A stretch of 38,405 nt of DNA, from assembly GCF_900142575.1 (NCBI RefSeq), contig NZ_FRBI01000044.1:1-38405 (forward strand). The letters run 5' to 3'. The notes below the pieces were generated by a model. That model did no database searches and was not told the DNA's origin. It was given only the letters and a program-made list of their open reading frames with translations. Positions within the stretch are counted from its first letter, which is position 1. Every line of letters begins with the position of its first letter. The stretch comes from Actinacidiphila paucisporea (lineage in GTDB: Bacteria > Actinomycetota > Actinomycetes > Streptomycetales > Streptomycetaceae). Below are positions 15,839 to 23,493 of the stretch, piece after piece. Position numbers and translations under genes: made by a program.

Positions 15839-16156
15839 TGCGTTTGACCACCTTCGCGAAGCGCCCTACCGCTGTTCGGTCAGCCTTGATTGCCGGGAGG
15901 TGAGGGAAACCCTCCTCCTATCCATGCGAGCACATGCGGACTCTCACGGCAACCCAGACCTCTCGGCCGGGGGCTTCCGTGGATCCCGAGGCCACCAGGT
16001 GGGCACGTTCATCTTCTTGAGCACCGACAGGTTCCACGCCTCGTGCACGATCAGCAGCACGGCCGCCGCCCCGATCTCCGCCGGCCTCCCCAAGAGCCCG
16101 CTCAGCTTGTTCCTTAACGACCGCGCGAAGCCTGGTTGGTCCGGAACTCTGGAGAC
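15839..16156. other. Intergenic region with a possible gene fragment
   Basis: Divergent space between the metalloprotease-like gene and the truncated gene at 16157, so it probably holds both promoters. On the minus strand, from about 16130 to 15944, an open frame reads plausibly (LSGLLGRPAEIGAAAVLL, then HEAWNLSVLKKMNVPTWW) and may be the end of a lost gene, but nothing confirms it. TGGAG precedes ATG 16157. Confidence 0.3.
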
Positions 16157-16310
16157 ATGACGTATCGCATCGAGTCCGATGAGGCACTGGCTGAGCTGCT
16201 TCACCGCGTTGTTGAGTCGTTGCGGCAGGGGAACCGCCGCGCTGATATCGAACTGCGCGGTCCGCTCGTGGAGTGGCTGGAGGATGCAGCAGCGGGGGAC
16301 GATGAAGGCG
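16157..16310 (+). pseudogene. N-terminal fragment of a hypothetical gene cut by a transposase remnant
   Basis: Starts MTYRIESDEALAELLHRV and continues through IELRGPLVEWLEDAAAGDDEG, a normal helical protein start with TGGAG just upstream of the ATG. From about base 16311 the sequence is the reverse complement of a transposase end, and the frame continues to 16558 as unrelated Arg/Pro/Gly-rich translation. The natural C-terminus has therefore been lost. Family not recognised. Confidence 0.45.
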
Positions 16311-16313
16311 TGA

Positions 16314-16745
16314 TCAGCTTGGGTTCGGTGCACCGGCTGGTGAGCCGATCGTCGTGCGGAGGTTCCGGAACCGCGCCGGACACGGGCCGGGGTGAGCTTG
16401 TGCGGCGGCGCCGGCCTCGCCCACGGCCGGCCCAGGTCAGCGGCGAGTGGGCGGGCGAGGCGGAGCTGGGTGTGGGCGGCGATGATGAGCCAGGTCCAGC
16501 GGTCGGCGGCTGCGGAGTCGCGCAGGCGAGGCCGGGTCCAGCCGAGGTGTCTGCTTGAGCATGCGGAAGGTGTGCTCGATGTCGAATCTTCGCAGGAATG
16601 CCTGCCAGCACCGGTTGACGTCGGCCTCGGTGGCGCCGGTGCGCGACCACCACAGCCAGACCGGCTTGTTGACCCCGCCGGACGGCAGGTGCTCGACGGC
16701 CAGAAGCACCCGCCCAAACCGGCTGACCGCCGCATGGGCGCGCAA
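16314..16745 (-). pseudogene. IS701-like DDE transposase, C-terminal remnant with frameshifts
   Basis: Three frames together rebuild about 140 residues of a transposase C-terminus common in Streptomyces: RVLLAVEHLPSGG, VNKPVWLWWSRTGATEADV, AFLRRFDIEHTFRMLKQT in one frame; LGWTRPRLRD, AADRWTWLIIAAHTQLRLA and LTPARVRRG in another; FRNLRTTIGSPAGAPNPS and TGA (16314-16316) in a third. The N-terminal catalytic part is absent. The remnant is joined directly to a HEAT-repeat gene fragment on one side and truncates the gene at 16157 on the other, so it marks a breakpoint. Confidence 0.75.
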
Positions 16746-17596
16746 CCCAACGCCGGTGGGGTCGATCCAGGTGAGCCACGGCACCGGCTGGAGCAGGTCG
16801 TCGTATTGACGGATGCCGGGGTCTGTGAGGAGGGCGCGGAGCTCGTCGGGGGCGGGGTCGGTGACCAGGCACAGCCAGGCCAGCCCAGCGCCGATGCGGA
16901 CCTCGGGCGGCCGTCCGGATCCGACCACAGATCCCGGGCCCACCCGGGAGCGTCTTCATCTGAATGTTCGCGGGCGAGTTGGGCGATCGCCAGGATCAGG
17001 CTCACCCGGACCACCGCATCGTCTTCCGTCGCCAGCTTGGACTGCAGAGCAGAGAAGACGTGTGAAAGCTCGCCGGTCGCCGCCGCCAGGACGTAGGCGG
17101 TCTCGGAGCGGACCTCGGGGTCGGGGCTGGCGAGAAGCGGGAGTAGAAGGTGCAGGTCGTCCGTGACGGCCTGACGGGCGGCCTGGATCGTCCAGTCCAC
17201 CGGGCACATCGTGCTGCCCTCGACCATCAACGGCTCCTCAGCGACCTGCAGCAAGCCTTCCCGCGTTCCGTCCCCCATGTGCTGACACCGGCCGATCTCG
17301 GCGACCAGGCGAAGGGTCTGGGCACGGAGTTCGGGGCGCCCAGTCGCCGCGACCCGGAGCAGGAACGGCACCGCCAGTGCCCCCACCGCGATGGTGCCGC
17401 CTTGATGATGAAGATTGTTCCAAAGCCGCTCCAAGGCACTGTCGGCTGCGTTGGCGTCCCCGGACGCGAGCGTGGCGAGCAGTCCGGGGATCTCCTCGCC
17501 CGGACCGTAAAAGTGCCGGAACTGCTGCCAAGGGACCTCGTCATACCTGAACAGGTCCTTGACCTCCCGCGGGATCGCGCCCACGGCCGTCCGCAC
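16746..17596 (-). pseudogene. HEAT-repeat protein gene, frameshifted and 3'-truncated
   Basis: From a GTG near 17596 the minus strand encodes PWQQFRHFYGPGEEIPGLL followed by helical HEAT-like repeats (ALERLWNNLHHQGG, AVPFLLRVAATGRPELRA, LLPLLASPDPEVRSETAYVL, VVRVSLILAIAQLA). Such proteins in Streptomyces are scaffold-like and of unknown role. Near 16910 the frame shifts: the continuation PPEVRIGAGLAWLCLVTDPA is in the next frame. It ends in WLTWID and runs straight into the transposase remnant. An upstream ATG at 17767 keeps the frame open, but that part overlaps repeat copy B and reads less convincingly. Confidence 0.65.
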
Positions 17597-17757
17597 GTCG
17601 CAGTCCCTGCCGGCCCATCGTTCCGGCCAGCCGGCCCAGAAATCATCGTCCACGGCTTGGCCTTCCAGCCCATCGACAGCATCCGAACGCCGGGAGTCTA
17701 ACGACCGGTGATCAAGGGGCGGACCCTTCTGCCGCACTCCGGTGACACCGCAGTACG

Positions 17758-17854
17758 GCGACGTCATTTCTCGTGAGCATCTGCAGCACTCAAGATCGCC
17801 AACTGCTGTCCAAACTGCCGACCAAACGCTGCTACTTCACGTGAACGAAGCCAG
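17758..17854 (+). repeat. 97-bp duplicated tail, copy B
   Basis: Gapless partner of 14463-14559, about 84% identical. Its conserved open frame ends STQDRQLLSKLPTKRCYFT and TGA. No longer upstream coding sequence in that frame is evident here, as in copy A. The two copies, in the same orientation, enclose 3.2 kb of gene fragments and the metalloprotease-like gene. Confidence 0.6.
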
Positions 17855-17943
17855 CGGGGTCTGGAATGTATTTGTTTGGCCGGAGTGGCTGGATGGAGTG
17901 GGGGTGTTTGAGCTGCGGTTTTGCCAGGTTTCGGGGGTGTTGA

Positions 17944-18432
17944 TCAGGTGGTGTCAGCCTTGGTGGGGTACTGATCAAGTTGGTTGAATGTTGTTATGGG
18001 CTGGTTGAGCCAGTACAGGGCGGTGTCCATTGTGCGGGCGGTCCAATGGCGAATCGGGTCGGGGGCAGCGGTCAGGAGTTGGTCGATCGCTTTGATGTAG
18101 CGGGCGTAGCGGCCGGGTGCGTGGCTGAGGGCGATGCCCAGGGTGTGCAGTGCGCTGTGGGCTCGCTGGTCGTAGACGGCCAGGCGGTTGGGTGCGGCTG
18201 CTGTGAGGACGGCGGATGCCAGGGCGTCGCCGGTGCGGAAACCCGGTAGTGGTGTGAGGGCTGCTCGGCCGGCTTGTGCTGCCGCGCTGCGGGTGAGGGA
18301 GGTGTCGCGGGCGGCGGTGATGGCCGCGGCTGTGGTGCGGCGGACCTCGGTGTCGGGGAGGGCCATGAGGCTTGCGGCCCACGGGGTGTCTGCTCTGAGT
18401 CGTTTCCACAGCAGGAGCGGAGCAATGGTCAA
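17944..18432 (-). CDS. Hypothetical protein, 5'-truncated by the IS256-family element
   Basis: About 160 residues: LLLWKRLRADTPWAASLMAL, repeated Ala-rich helices (AAAITAARDTSLTRSAAAQA), TGDALASAVLTAAAPNRLAVYD-like pattern and a C-terminal WTARTMDTALYWLNQP. The motif of an Ala-rich helix followed by NRLAVYDQRAHSAL suggests a conserved actinomycete protein, which I cannot name. The first codons (TTG at 18432) lie inside the left inverted repeat of the IS256 element (18419-18442), so the true start has been removed and this is probably a remnant. The sequence beyond the other IS end does not continue the gene, implying rearrangement after insertion. Confidence 0.5.
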   Translation of the reverse strand: MTIAPLLLWKRLRADTPWAASLMALPDTEVRRTTAAAITAARDTSLTRSAAAQAGRAALTPLPGFRTGDALASAVLTAAAPNRLAVYDQRAHSALHTLGIALSHAPGRYARYIKAIDQLLTAAPDPIRHWTARTMDTALYWLNQPITTFNQLDQYPTKADTT

Positions 18433-18452
18433 GAGTTGTGGGTGAGCTGATT

Positions 18453-18920
18453 TCAGCTCTCGCTGCGGTGGTTGAGGCTGGTCTTGGCGGTGTTCCGGAT
18501 CCGCTTGGTGCGGCCGGCTTCGGCGAGGATTTCGATGGCCTCGGTGTTTGTCCCGGCGGCGGTCTTGAGCTGGAGCCAGTTGGATGACGCGAGCAGGTCG
18601 TCCGGCTGCCAGGGCAGCTTAAGCGTGACGGCGCGGAAGAGGGACCACTCCCGCAGGCGCTGAGCCAGGAAGGGGTGGTCGATCGTTGCCTGGGTCATCG
18701 CCCGTGCCCACCCCTCGTAGGCGGGGCCGGCGTGGAAGGCGGCGGCTCGGCGGTCAAGGTGCCGCAGCACGGCGGACCGGGCCATCGTCTGGTCCGGATC
18801 GGTGAGCACGCGGCGGACCAAGTCGACCTCGTCCACATCAGCGACCAGTTGCAGTTTGTCGAGGTAGGCCGCGAAGCGGACGTGCTCGTCCGCGTTCTGC
18901 GGGATGTCGTGGACGTTCAT
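18453..18920 (-). CDS. Passenger gene inside the IS256-family element, function unknown
   Basis: 155 residues, soluble and helical: starts MNVHDIPQNADEHVRFAAYL, then LQLVADVDEVDLVRRVLTDP, TMARSAVLRHLDRRAAAF, HPFLAQRLREWSLFRAVTL and ends with a basic tail RTKRIRNTAKTSL. The start overlaps the transposase stop as ATGA (18917-18920), so the two are translationally coupled. It lies entirely within the element's inverted repeats, 10 bases from the left one, and so moves with it. It could regulate transposition or be a captured host gene; proteins with a similar opening also occur, as I recall, away from IS256 genes. No catalytic motif is visible. Confidence 0.8.
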   Translation of the reverse strand: MNVHDIPQNADEHVRFAAYLDKLQLVADVDEVDLVRRVLTDPDQTMARSAVLRHLDRRAAAFHAGPAYEGWARAMTQATIDHPFLAQRLREWSLFRAVTLKLPWQPDDLLASSNWLQLKTAAGTNTEAIEILAEAGRTKRIRNTAKTSLNHRSES

Positions 18921-20167
18921 GCGGCTTGCTTCTCGCGCTCGGCCAGGACGCCGTTCTCGAACCTGGCACCGGCGCGGACCAAGGCGACGAGGTGGGCTCC
19001 GGTGATGGCGCGCCATCGGGCCTGGGCGGATTCGACCAGCTTGAACACCATGGACAGTGCGGCCGCCGGGCTGCCGGCACCGCGGGTGACCTTGGTGCGG
19101 AGCTTGACCGTGGAGAACGTCGACTCGATCGGGTTGGTGGTCCGCAGGTGGATCCAGTGCTCGGCGGGAAAGTCGTAGAACGCGAGCAGCTCGTCCCGGT
19201 CGTCGGTGATCTTCGCGACGGCCTTGGGGAACTTCGCTCCGTAGGTCTTCGCGAATGCCGCGATCGCTTTCTCGGCATGGCCGCGGTCCTCGGCGTTGTA
19301 GATCTCCTGCATGGCCTTCGTGGCGCCGGGCTGCGCGGACTTGGGGAGGCAGTTGGTGACGTTGCGGGATTTGTGAACCCAGCATCTCTGCGGCCTCGCG
19401 GCCGGGAACACCTCGGCGAGCGCCCGCCACAGGCCCATGGCACCGTCGCCGATGACCAGCTCGGGGTCGCGCATGCCGCGTCGGCGGCAGTCGCGCAGCA
19501 GGTCGGCCCACGACTCTGTGGATTCGCGCAGGCCCTCGGCCAGCGCGATCAGCTCCTTGGAACCGTCCAGCCGGACCCCGAGCAGGACCAGGACGCACGA
19601 GTGCGCCTGCCCGAGTCGGACCTTCGGGTGAACGCCGTCGGCCCAGACGTAGACGAAGTCGCGGTGGGACAGGTCCCGGGTCTGGAAGGCGGCGTGGTCG
19701 TCGCTCCACTGCTTGGTCAGCCGGGTGACGGTGGCCGGTGACAGGCCGGCGGTGCCGCCGAGGAACTGTTCCAGGGCGGGCACGAAGTCGCCGGAGGACA
19801 GTCCGTGCAAGTAGAGCAGCGGCAGAACCTCGGAGATCTTCGGGGACTTGCGGCACCACGGGGCCAGGATCTTGGAGGAGAACCGTTTGCGTTCGCCGGT
19901 GGCCTCATCAACCCGGCGGTCGTTGACGCGGGGCACGGTGACCTCGACCGGGCCGGCCGCGGTGACCACGGTGCGGGGCCGGTGGTGGCCGTTTCGGACC
20001 ACGAGACGTCGGCCGTGCTCGTCGGTCTCGGCGACCAACTCGGCTATGTACTGGTTGACTTCCGCCTCCAGCGCGGCGGCCAGCATACGGCGGGCGCCCT
20101 CTCGGACGATGTCGTCGATCAGGGAGCCGGACTGGGTGGAGCCCTCGTCGGTGACTACGCTGAGCAC
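18917..20167 (-). CDS. IS256-family (mutator-type) transposase
   Basis: 416 residues, the normal length for the family. The catalytic triad is visible as Asp177 (VYVWADGVH), Asp241 (LVIGDGAMGLW) and Glu348 (TTNPIESTFSTVKLRT). Other marks are VEVTVPRVND near residue 80, YLHGLSSGDFVPAL and the CWVHKSRNV motif. It is intact. The gene begins with GTG 20167, about 100 bases inside the right inverted repeat, and overlaps the passenger gene at its end. Confidence 0.95.
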   Translation of the reverse strand: MLSVVTDEGSTQSGSLIDDIVREGARRMLAAALEAEVNQYIAELVAETDEHGRRLVVRNGHHRPRTVVTAAGPVEVTVPRVNDRRVDEATGERKRFSSKILAPWCRKSPKISEVLPLLYLHGLSSGDFVPALEQFLGGTAGLSPATVTRLTKQWSDDHAAFQTRDLSHRDFVYVWADGVHPKVRLGQAHSCVLVLLGVRLDGSKELIALAEGLRESTESWADLLRDCRRRGMRDPELVIGDGAMGLWRALAEVFPAARPQRCWVHKSRNVTNCLPKSAQPGATKAMQEIYNAEDRGHAEKAIAAFAKTYGAKFPKAVAKITDDRDELLAFYDFPAEHWIHLRTTNPIESTFSTVKLRTKVTRGAGSPAAALSMVFKLVESAQARWRAITGAHLVALVRAGARFENGVLAEREKQAA

Positions 20168-20288
20168 GGGCGTGCCTTCCCGACCCGCGCTGCAACGCGG
20201 GCCTACTCGGAGACCTTACGGATCATTCGGGAAGGTACGCCCTCCGCGTCCCTCCCCGCACCGATCCACAAGTCCTGAGCATTGCTCC

Positions 20289-20432
20289 ATCGCCCGCCGC
20301 ACCACCCGCTCGGGCAAGAAGGCCCGGGTACGAACCAAGGACGTCATCGCCACACCGGGGCAGTCCACGTTCGCCCGCGCCGCACGCCAGCACATCGCCT
20401 CCGGCGCCTCCCGCCTGCGACCGGTCGTGTAG
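20289..20432 (+). pseudogene. C-terminal fragment of an unidentified gene beside the IS256 end
   Basis: Directly after the right inverted repeat a frame reads ARRTTRSGKKARVRTKDVIA, then FARAARQHIASGASRLRPVV and a TAG at 20430-20432. The basic, helical composition is protein-like and it starts exactly at the IS boundary, so it is probably a gene tail cut off by the insertion. Not recognised. Confidence 0.33.
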
Positions 20433-20462
20433 AACACCGCCGCGACCGGCGGCCGGATCGCG

Positions 20463-20880
20463 ATGTCGCCGTCCGGGCCGCCGGGCCCGCTCTTCGGTAT
20501 CTCGAAGTCCGCGGCCGACCGGATCATCGACCACCTCGGCCCATCGCTCGCGCTCCAGCCACGCAAGCGGTTCGGTAAAGACACCGTGCTCATCGTGGAC
20601 GGCACGCTGGTGCCCACCCGCGACCACACCATCGCCGAGCAGTCCAAAACTACCGGTACTCCACGAACCACCAGGTCGTCATCGACGCCGACAGCCGGCT
20701 CATCGTGGTGATCGGCCGTCCCCTGCCGGGCAACCGCAATGACTGCAAGGCATGGGAGGAATTCGGCGCCAAGGCCGCCGTCGGCACGACCATGACCATC
20801 GCCGACGGCGGCTATCGGGGCACTGGACTCGTGATGCCCCACCGCCGCCGCAAAGGCGAAGAGCTGCCCGATCGCCGATG
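20463..20880 (+). pseudogene. IS5-like DDE transposase remnant, frameshifted and truncated
   Basis: One frame gives FGISKSAADRIIDHLGP and DTVLIVDGTLVPTRDHTIAE (first catalytic Asp); after about base 20650 the neighbouring frame continues with STNHQVVIDADSRLIVVIG, RPLPGNRNDCKAWEE and TIADGGYRGTGL (second Asp), PHRRRKGEELPD. A single missing base after the codons for EQSK explains the shift. The C-terminal third with the last catalytic residue is missing: after about 20880 the sequence no longer matches. Common in Streptomyces as degraded copies. Confidence 0.72.
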
Positions 20881-21146
20881 CGACATCATCACTCAGGCTG
20901 AAACCGCTGTCATTGCCAGCACGTTGCAGTGCCTGCTGAGCCTGCTGAACGACTGTGGTCAGCAGCTTGCGGGGGTTGTCGCTGGTCCCTCAGCTCCTCG
21001 TCCACTGAGCAGCAGCTGCGGCGCATCGCTGTCGGAGCCCTGCAGGAGGACTACTTCAAGGACTGCGGCCGCCGCGCCCAGGGCCTGGAGGTGGAGTTCA
21101 CCGACATCGACTGCATCGAGCTCGACTTGTGGGGGTGCGGGGAGGG
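20881..21146. other. Short region of gene debris
   Basis: Between the IS5-like remnant and the end of the minus-strand surface protein. A plus-strand frame reads plausibly for about 45 residues (LRRIAVGALQEDYFKDCG, then LEVEFTDIDCIELDLW) up to about 21127, and then enters the reverse complement of the surface-protein gene. It may be another gene tail. Nothing else is seen. Confidence 0.3.
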
Positions 21147-23252
21147 TCAGTGGGTGAAGTAGCCGTAGGCGTCGGCGATGAGGTGGACGGTGCCGGTGCT
21201 GTGGTTGGTGAGGGTGATGGTGCCGTTGGTGACGGGGGTGACGGCGAGGTTGGGGATGGTCTGGCCGCGGGTCCAGTTGAGGTTGGAGGCGTTGGTGGTG
21301 GCCCCGGTGGGGTGGGCGGACAGGAATCCGGATGCGGTGGGGGCGGTGGCGGTGAGGTTGAGGACGATCGCGGTCAGGGGGCGCAGGGTCTGGGTGGCGT
21401 CGTCGAAGCCGAGTCGGGAGACGGGCAGGGTGACGCTGGCGCCGGGGGCCAGGGGTGTGGTGGTGGTGACGCCGGTGTGGTTGCGGGTGTCGAGCAGGCG
21501 GGTGGGTTCGGTGGGGATGAAGTCGGGGGCGTCGGGGTCGGTGGTGTAGGTGCCCTGGAGGTCGGCGATGAGGTGGACGGCGCCGGAGCTGTGGTTGTGC
21601 AGGACGATGCGGCCGTCGGTCACGGGGACGGTGACGAGGTTGGCGATGGTCTGGCCGCGGGTCCAGTTGAGGCTGGAGGCGGTGGGTTCGGTGTGTCCGT
21701 GGGGGTAGACAGTGGCGAATCCTGCGGCGGTTGGGCCGGTTGCGGTGAGGTTGAGGGTGACGGCGGTGGTGTGGGGGTCCAGGCCGGGGACGGTGAGGAT
21801 GACGCTGCCGCCGGCGGGGACGGGGGTGGTCAGGGGGGTGCCGACGCGGTTGCGGGTGTCGAGGATGCGGGTGGGGGTGGTGGCGGTGTAGCCGGAGGCG
21901 AGGGGGGTGGTTGCGGCGTAGTAGCCCTGCAGGTCGGCGACGATGTGGACGGTGCCGTTGCTGTGGTTGACGAAGTCGGCCTTCCCGTTTTGCAGGGGGA
22001 CGACGACCTGGTTGGCGATGGTCTGGCCGCGGGTCCAGTTGAGGTTGGAGCCGGCACCGACGAGCCAGCCGTGGGCGTGGACGGACAGCACGCCGGGGGC
22101 GCTGGGCGCGGTGGCGGTGACGTTGAGGACGACGGCGGTGGCGTTGGCCGCGACGCCGTGGGTGCCGGCGAGGTTCAGGGCGAGGGTGGCGCCGGGTGCG
22201 ATGGCGGTGGTGCCGGTGACGCCGATGCGATTGCGGGTGTCCAGCACGCGCGTCGCAGCCAGGGGGTGGTAGGTGATCGGGACCCGGCCGCGTTCGAACT
22301 GGAGGGTCTGGGTGTCGGCGCCCAGGACCGTGTTGTCGGGCGCCAACCGGAACAGTTGGGTGGTGAGCCGGCCGGCGGGGAAGTCCCACGGGGTGTGGAA
22401 CCGCAGCTGCTCGAACTTGTCGGACGCGTTGGGGGCGGGGGTGGCCGATACGGGCGTCTGCAGGACCAGGGAGCCGTCGTCCTGGGTGGACCAGGGCAGG
22501 ACGGTCAGCGGGCCGTCGTTGAGGAAGAAGCTGACCTGCACGGCGGCCGCGAACTGTGCCGGGGTGTAGCCGGCGGCGGCGAGCTGGTCGGCGGGGAAGA
22601 CCATGCGGGTGAAGGACGGTTCGGCACGGCTGCTCAGGACCAGGGTCGTGGTCTCGGGCCCGCCCACGATGCTCGCGCCAGTGAACTGCGACGAGCCCGA
22701 GCCGGCGGGTCCGTAGGAGGTCTTCGTGAAGGGCTCGAAGGACCGCAGGTCGGCGGTCTTGGGCTGGCTGTGGCCGATCGGCTGGCCGGTGGCCCCGTCG
22801 ACGGCGGCAGCGTTGAGTTGGAAGATGTCCTCCACCGCGTGGTCCGAGTGCCCGATCGCGGCCACGTGCAGGTGGGTGGTGCCGTTGACCAGTGGAGCGC
22901 CGGGTATGCCGTCGCCGTCGGTGTCGGCCGCGCCGATGTCGATGGTCGCTTCGTTCGGCATGCCGGCGATGGGCACGATCGGCAGGTCGGTGCCGGAGTC
23001 GTCGCTGACCCGCAGATTCTGCGCGGCGCCGACGAAGAGGATGCGCAGGAAGGCGTCCGCGCCGGTGGCCTGGTCGACGCTGACGTCGATCGGCACTGTC
23101 GGGCCGCCGACCGTGACCCCGGCGCCGGGCACGTCGAGTCCGACCAGCGGCACCGCCGGAGTCGTACTCGCGTAGGCGGCGGTGGGCAGGAGGACGGCGG
23201 GCGAGGCCATGACGGCGCTCATCAGGACGGCGCGGCGAAGGTGCTTGTTCAC
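21147..23252 (-). CDS. Secreted surface protein with three C-terminal repeats
   Basis: 701 residues from GTG 23252, chosen because GAAGGA lies about 11 bases upstream and a signal peptide follows at once (NKHLRRAVLMSAVMASPAVLL, cleavage near AYA-ST). The N-terminal half is a beta-rich exported domain (PLVGLDVPGAGVTVGGPTVP; ADTDGDGIPG, a calcium-loop-like Asp cluster). The C-terminal half has three repeats of about 125 residues, each opening with a form of RVLDTRNRIG and containing LNWTRGQTIAN and HSNGTVHIVADLQGYY. Such Asn/Thr-rich repeats look like beta-sandwich adhesion or carbohydrate-contact modules. No LPXTG anchor or catalytic motif is seen, so it is probably released or loosely surface-held. 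Role unknown. Confidence 0.8.
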   Translation of the reverse strand: MNKHLRRAVLMSAVMASPAVLLPTAAYASTTPAVPLVGLDVPGAGVTVGGPTVPIDVSVDQATGADAFLRILFVGAAQNLRVSDDSGTDLPIVPIAGMPNEATIDIGAADTDGDGIPGAPLVNGTTHLHVAAIGHSDHAVEDIFQLNAAAVDGATGQPIGHSQPKTADLRSFEPFTKTSYGPAGSGSSQFTGASIVGGPETTTLVLSSRAEPSFTRMVFPADQLAAAGYTPAQFAAAVQVSFFLNDGPLTVLPWSTQDDGSLVLQTPVSATPAPNASDKFEQLRFHTPWDFPAGRLTTQLFRLAPDNTVLGADTQTLQFERGRVPITYHPLAATRVLDTRNRIGVTGTTAIAPGATLALNLAGTHGVAANATAVVLNVTATAPSAPGVLSVHAHGWLVGAGSNLNWTRGQTIANQVVVPLQNGKADFVNHSNGTVHIVADLQGYYAATTPLASGYTATTPTRILDTRNRVGTPLTTPVPAGGSVILTVPGLDPHTTAVTLNLTATGPTAAGFATVYPHGHTEPTASSLNWTRGQTIANLVTVPVTDGRIVLHNHSSGAVHLIADLQGTYTTDPDAPDFIPTEPTRLLDTRNHTGVTTTTPLAPGASVTLPVSRLGFDDATQTLRPLTAIVLNLTATAPTASGFLSAHPTGATTNASNLNWTRGQTIPNLAVTPVTNGTITLTNHSTGTVHLIADAYGYFTH
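21150..22275 (-). repeat. Three tandem repeats of about 375 bp within the surface-protein gene
   Basis: Each unit encodes a DTRN-x-x-G start, an LNLTATAP-like strand, the nearly invariant NWTRGQTIAN and a closing VHLIADLQG-like strand. The last unit ends the protein with DAYGYFTH. The conservation of NWTRGQTI in all three is much higher than the rest, pointing to a functional surface. Confidence 0.75.
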
Positions 23253-23442
23253 GGGGCGGTGGATCCTTCGGGAGGGCGGGTGATGGAGCGGGCACGCCGT
23301 CATCACAGGTGAGAGGGTACGTCGGCTCGAACACTGCGCCCCCGGGGGGCCTCGGTCCAGCAGCGCTGACCCGAGGCCACCAAGAGAAGGAGCAGCGGCG
23401 GCCCTTGAGCTGTCGGGCGCACTGTCGCTGCGTCGAGCCTTT

Positions 23443-23487
23443 GAGCGGTTGGGGCTTGGGCCATTGCGGCGCCGACCCCAACCGCTC
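23443..23487 (-). terminator. Terminator of the FG-GAP-like gene
   Basis: A perfect 12-bp stem: GAGCGGTTGGGG (23443-23454) with CCCCAACCGCTC (23476-23487), loop of 21 bases. It starts 6 bases beyond the stop codon at 23494-23496 on the minus strand. The AAAACC on the stop side is short of a T-tract, as usual for actinomycetes. Confidence 0.75.
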
Positions 23488-23493
23488 CGGGTT

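Larger units (their letters stand above)
18419..20288 (-). mobile_element. IS256-family element carrying a passenger gene
   Basis: The terminal inverted repeats are 18419-18442 (begins GGAGCAATGGTCAAGAGTTG) and the complement of 20265-20288 (begins GGAGCAATGCTCAGGACTTG), 20 of 24 matching. Between them lie the transposase and a 155-residue downstream gene whose stop is only 10 bases from the left repeat. No 8-bp target duplication is seen. The element is about 1.87 kb, longer than a one-gene IS256 element of about 1.3-1.5 kb. Confidence 0.78.

Noticed and set aside
17742..17987. 81-residue plus-strand frame over repeat copy B
   Set aside because: The same frame is closed in copy A; the frame conserved between copies is another one ending in TGA.
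20959..23481. 840-residue minus-strand and 727-residue plus-strand frames over the surface-protein gene
   Set aside because: Composition is Arg/Pro/His-rich or Gly/Val-rich noise; the surface-protein frame has a signal peptide, repeats and a ribosome-binding site.
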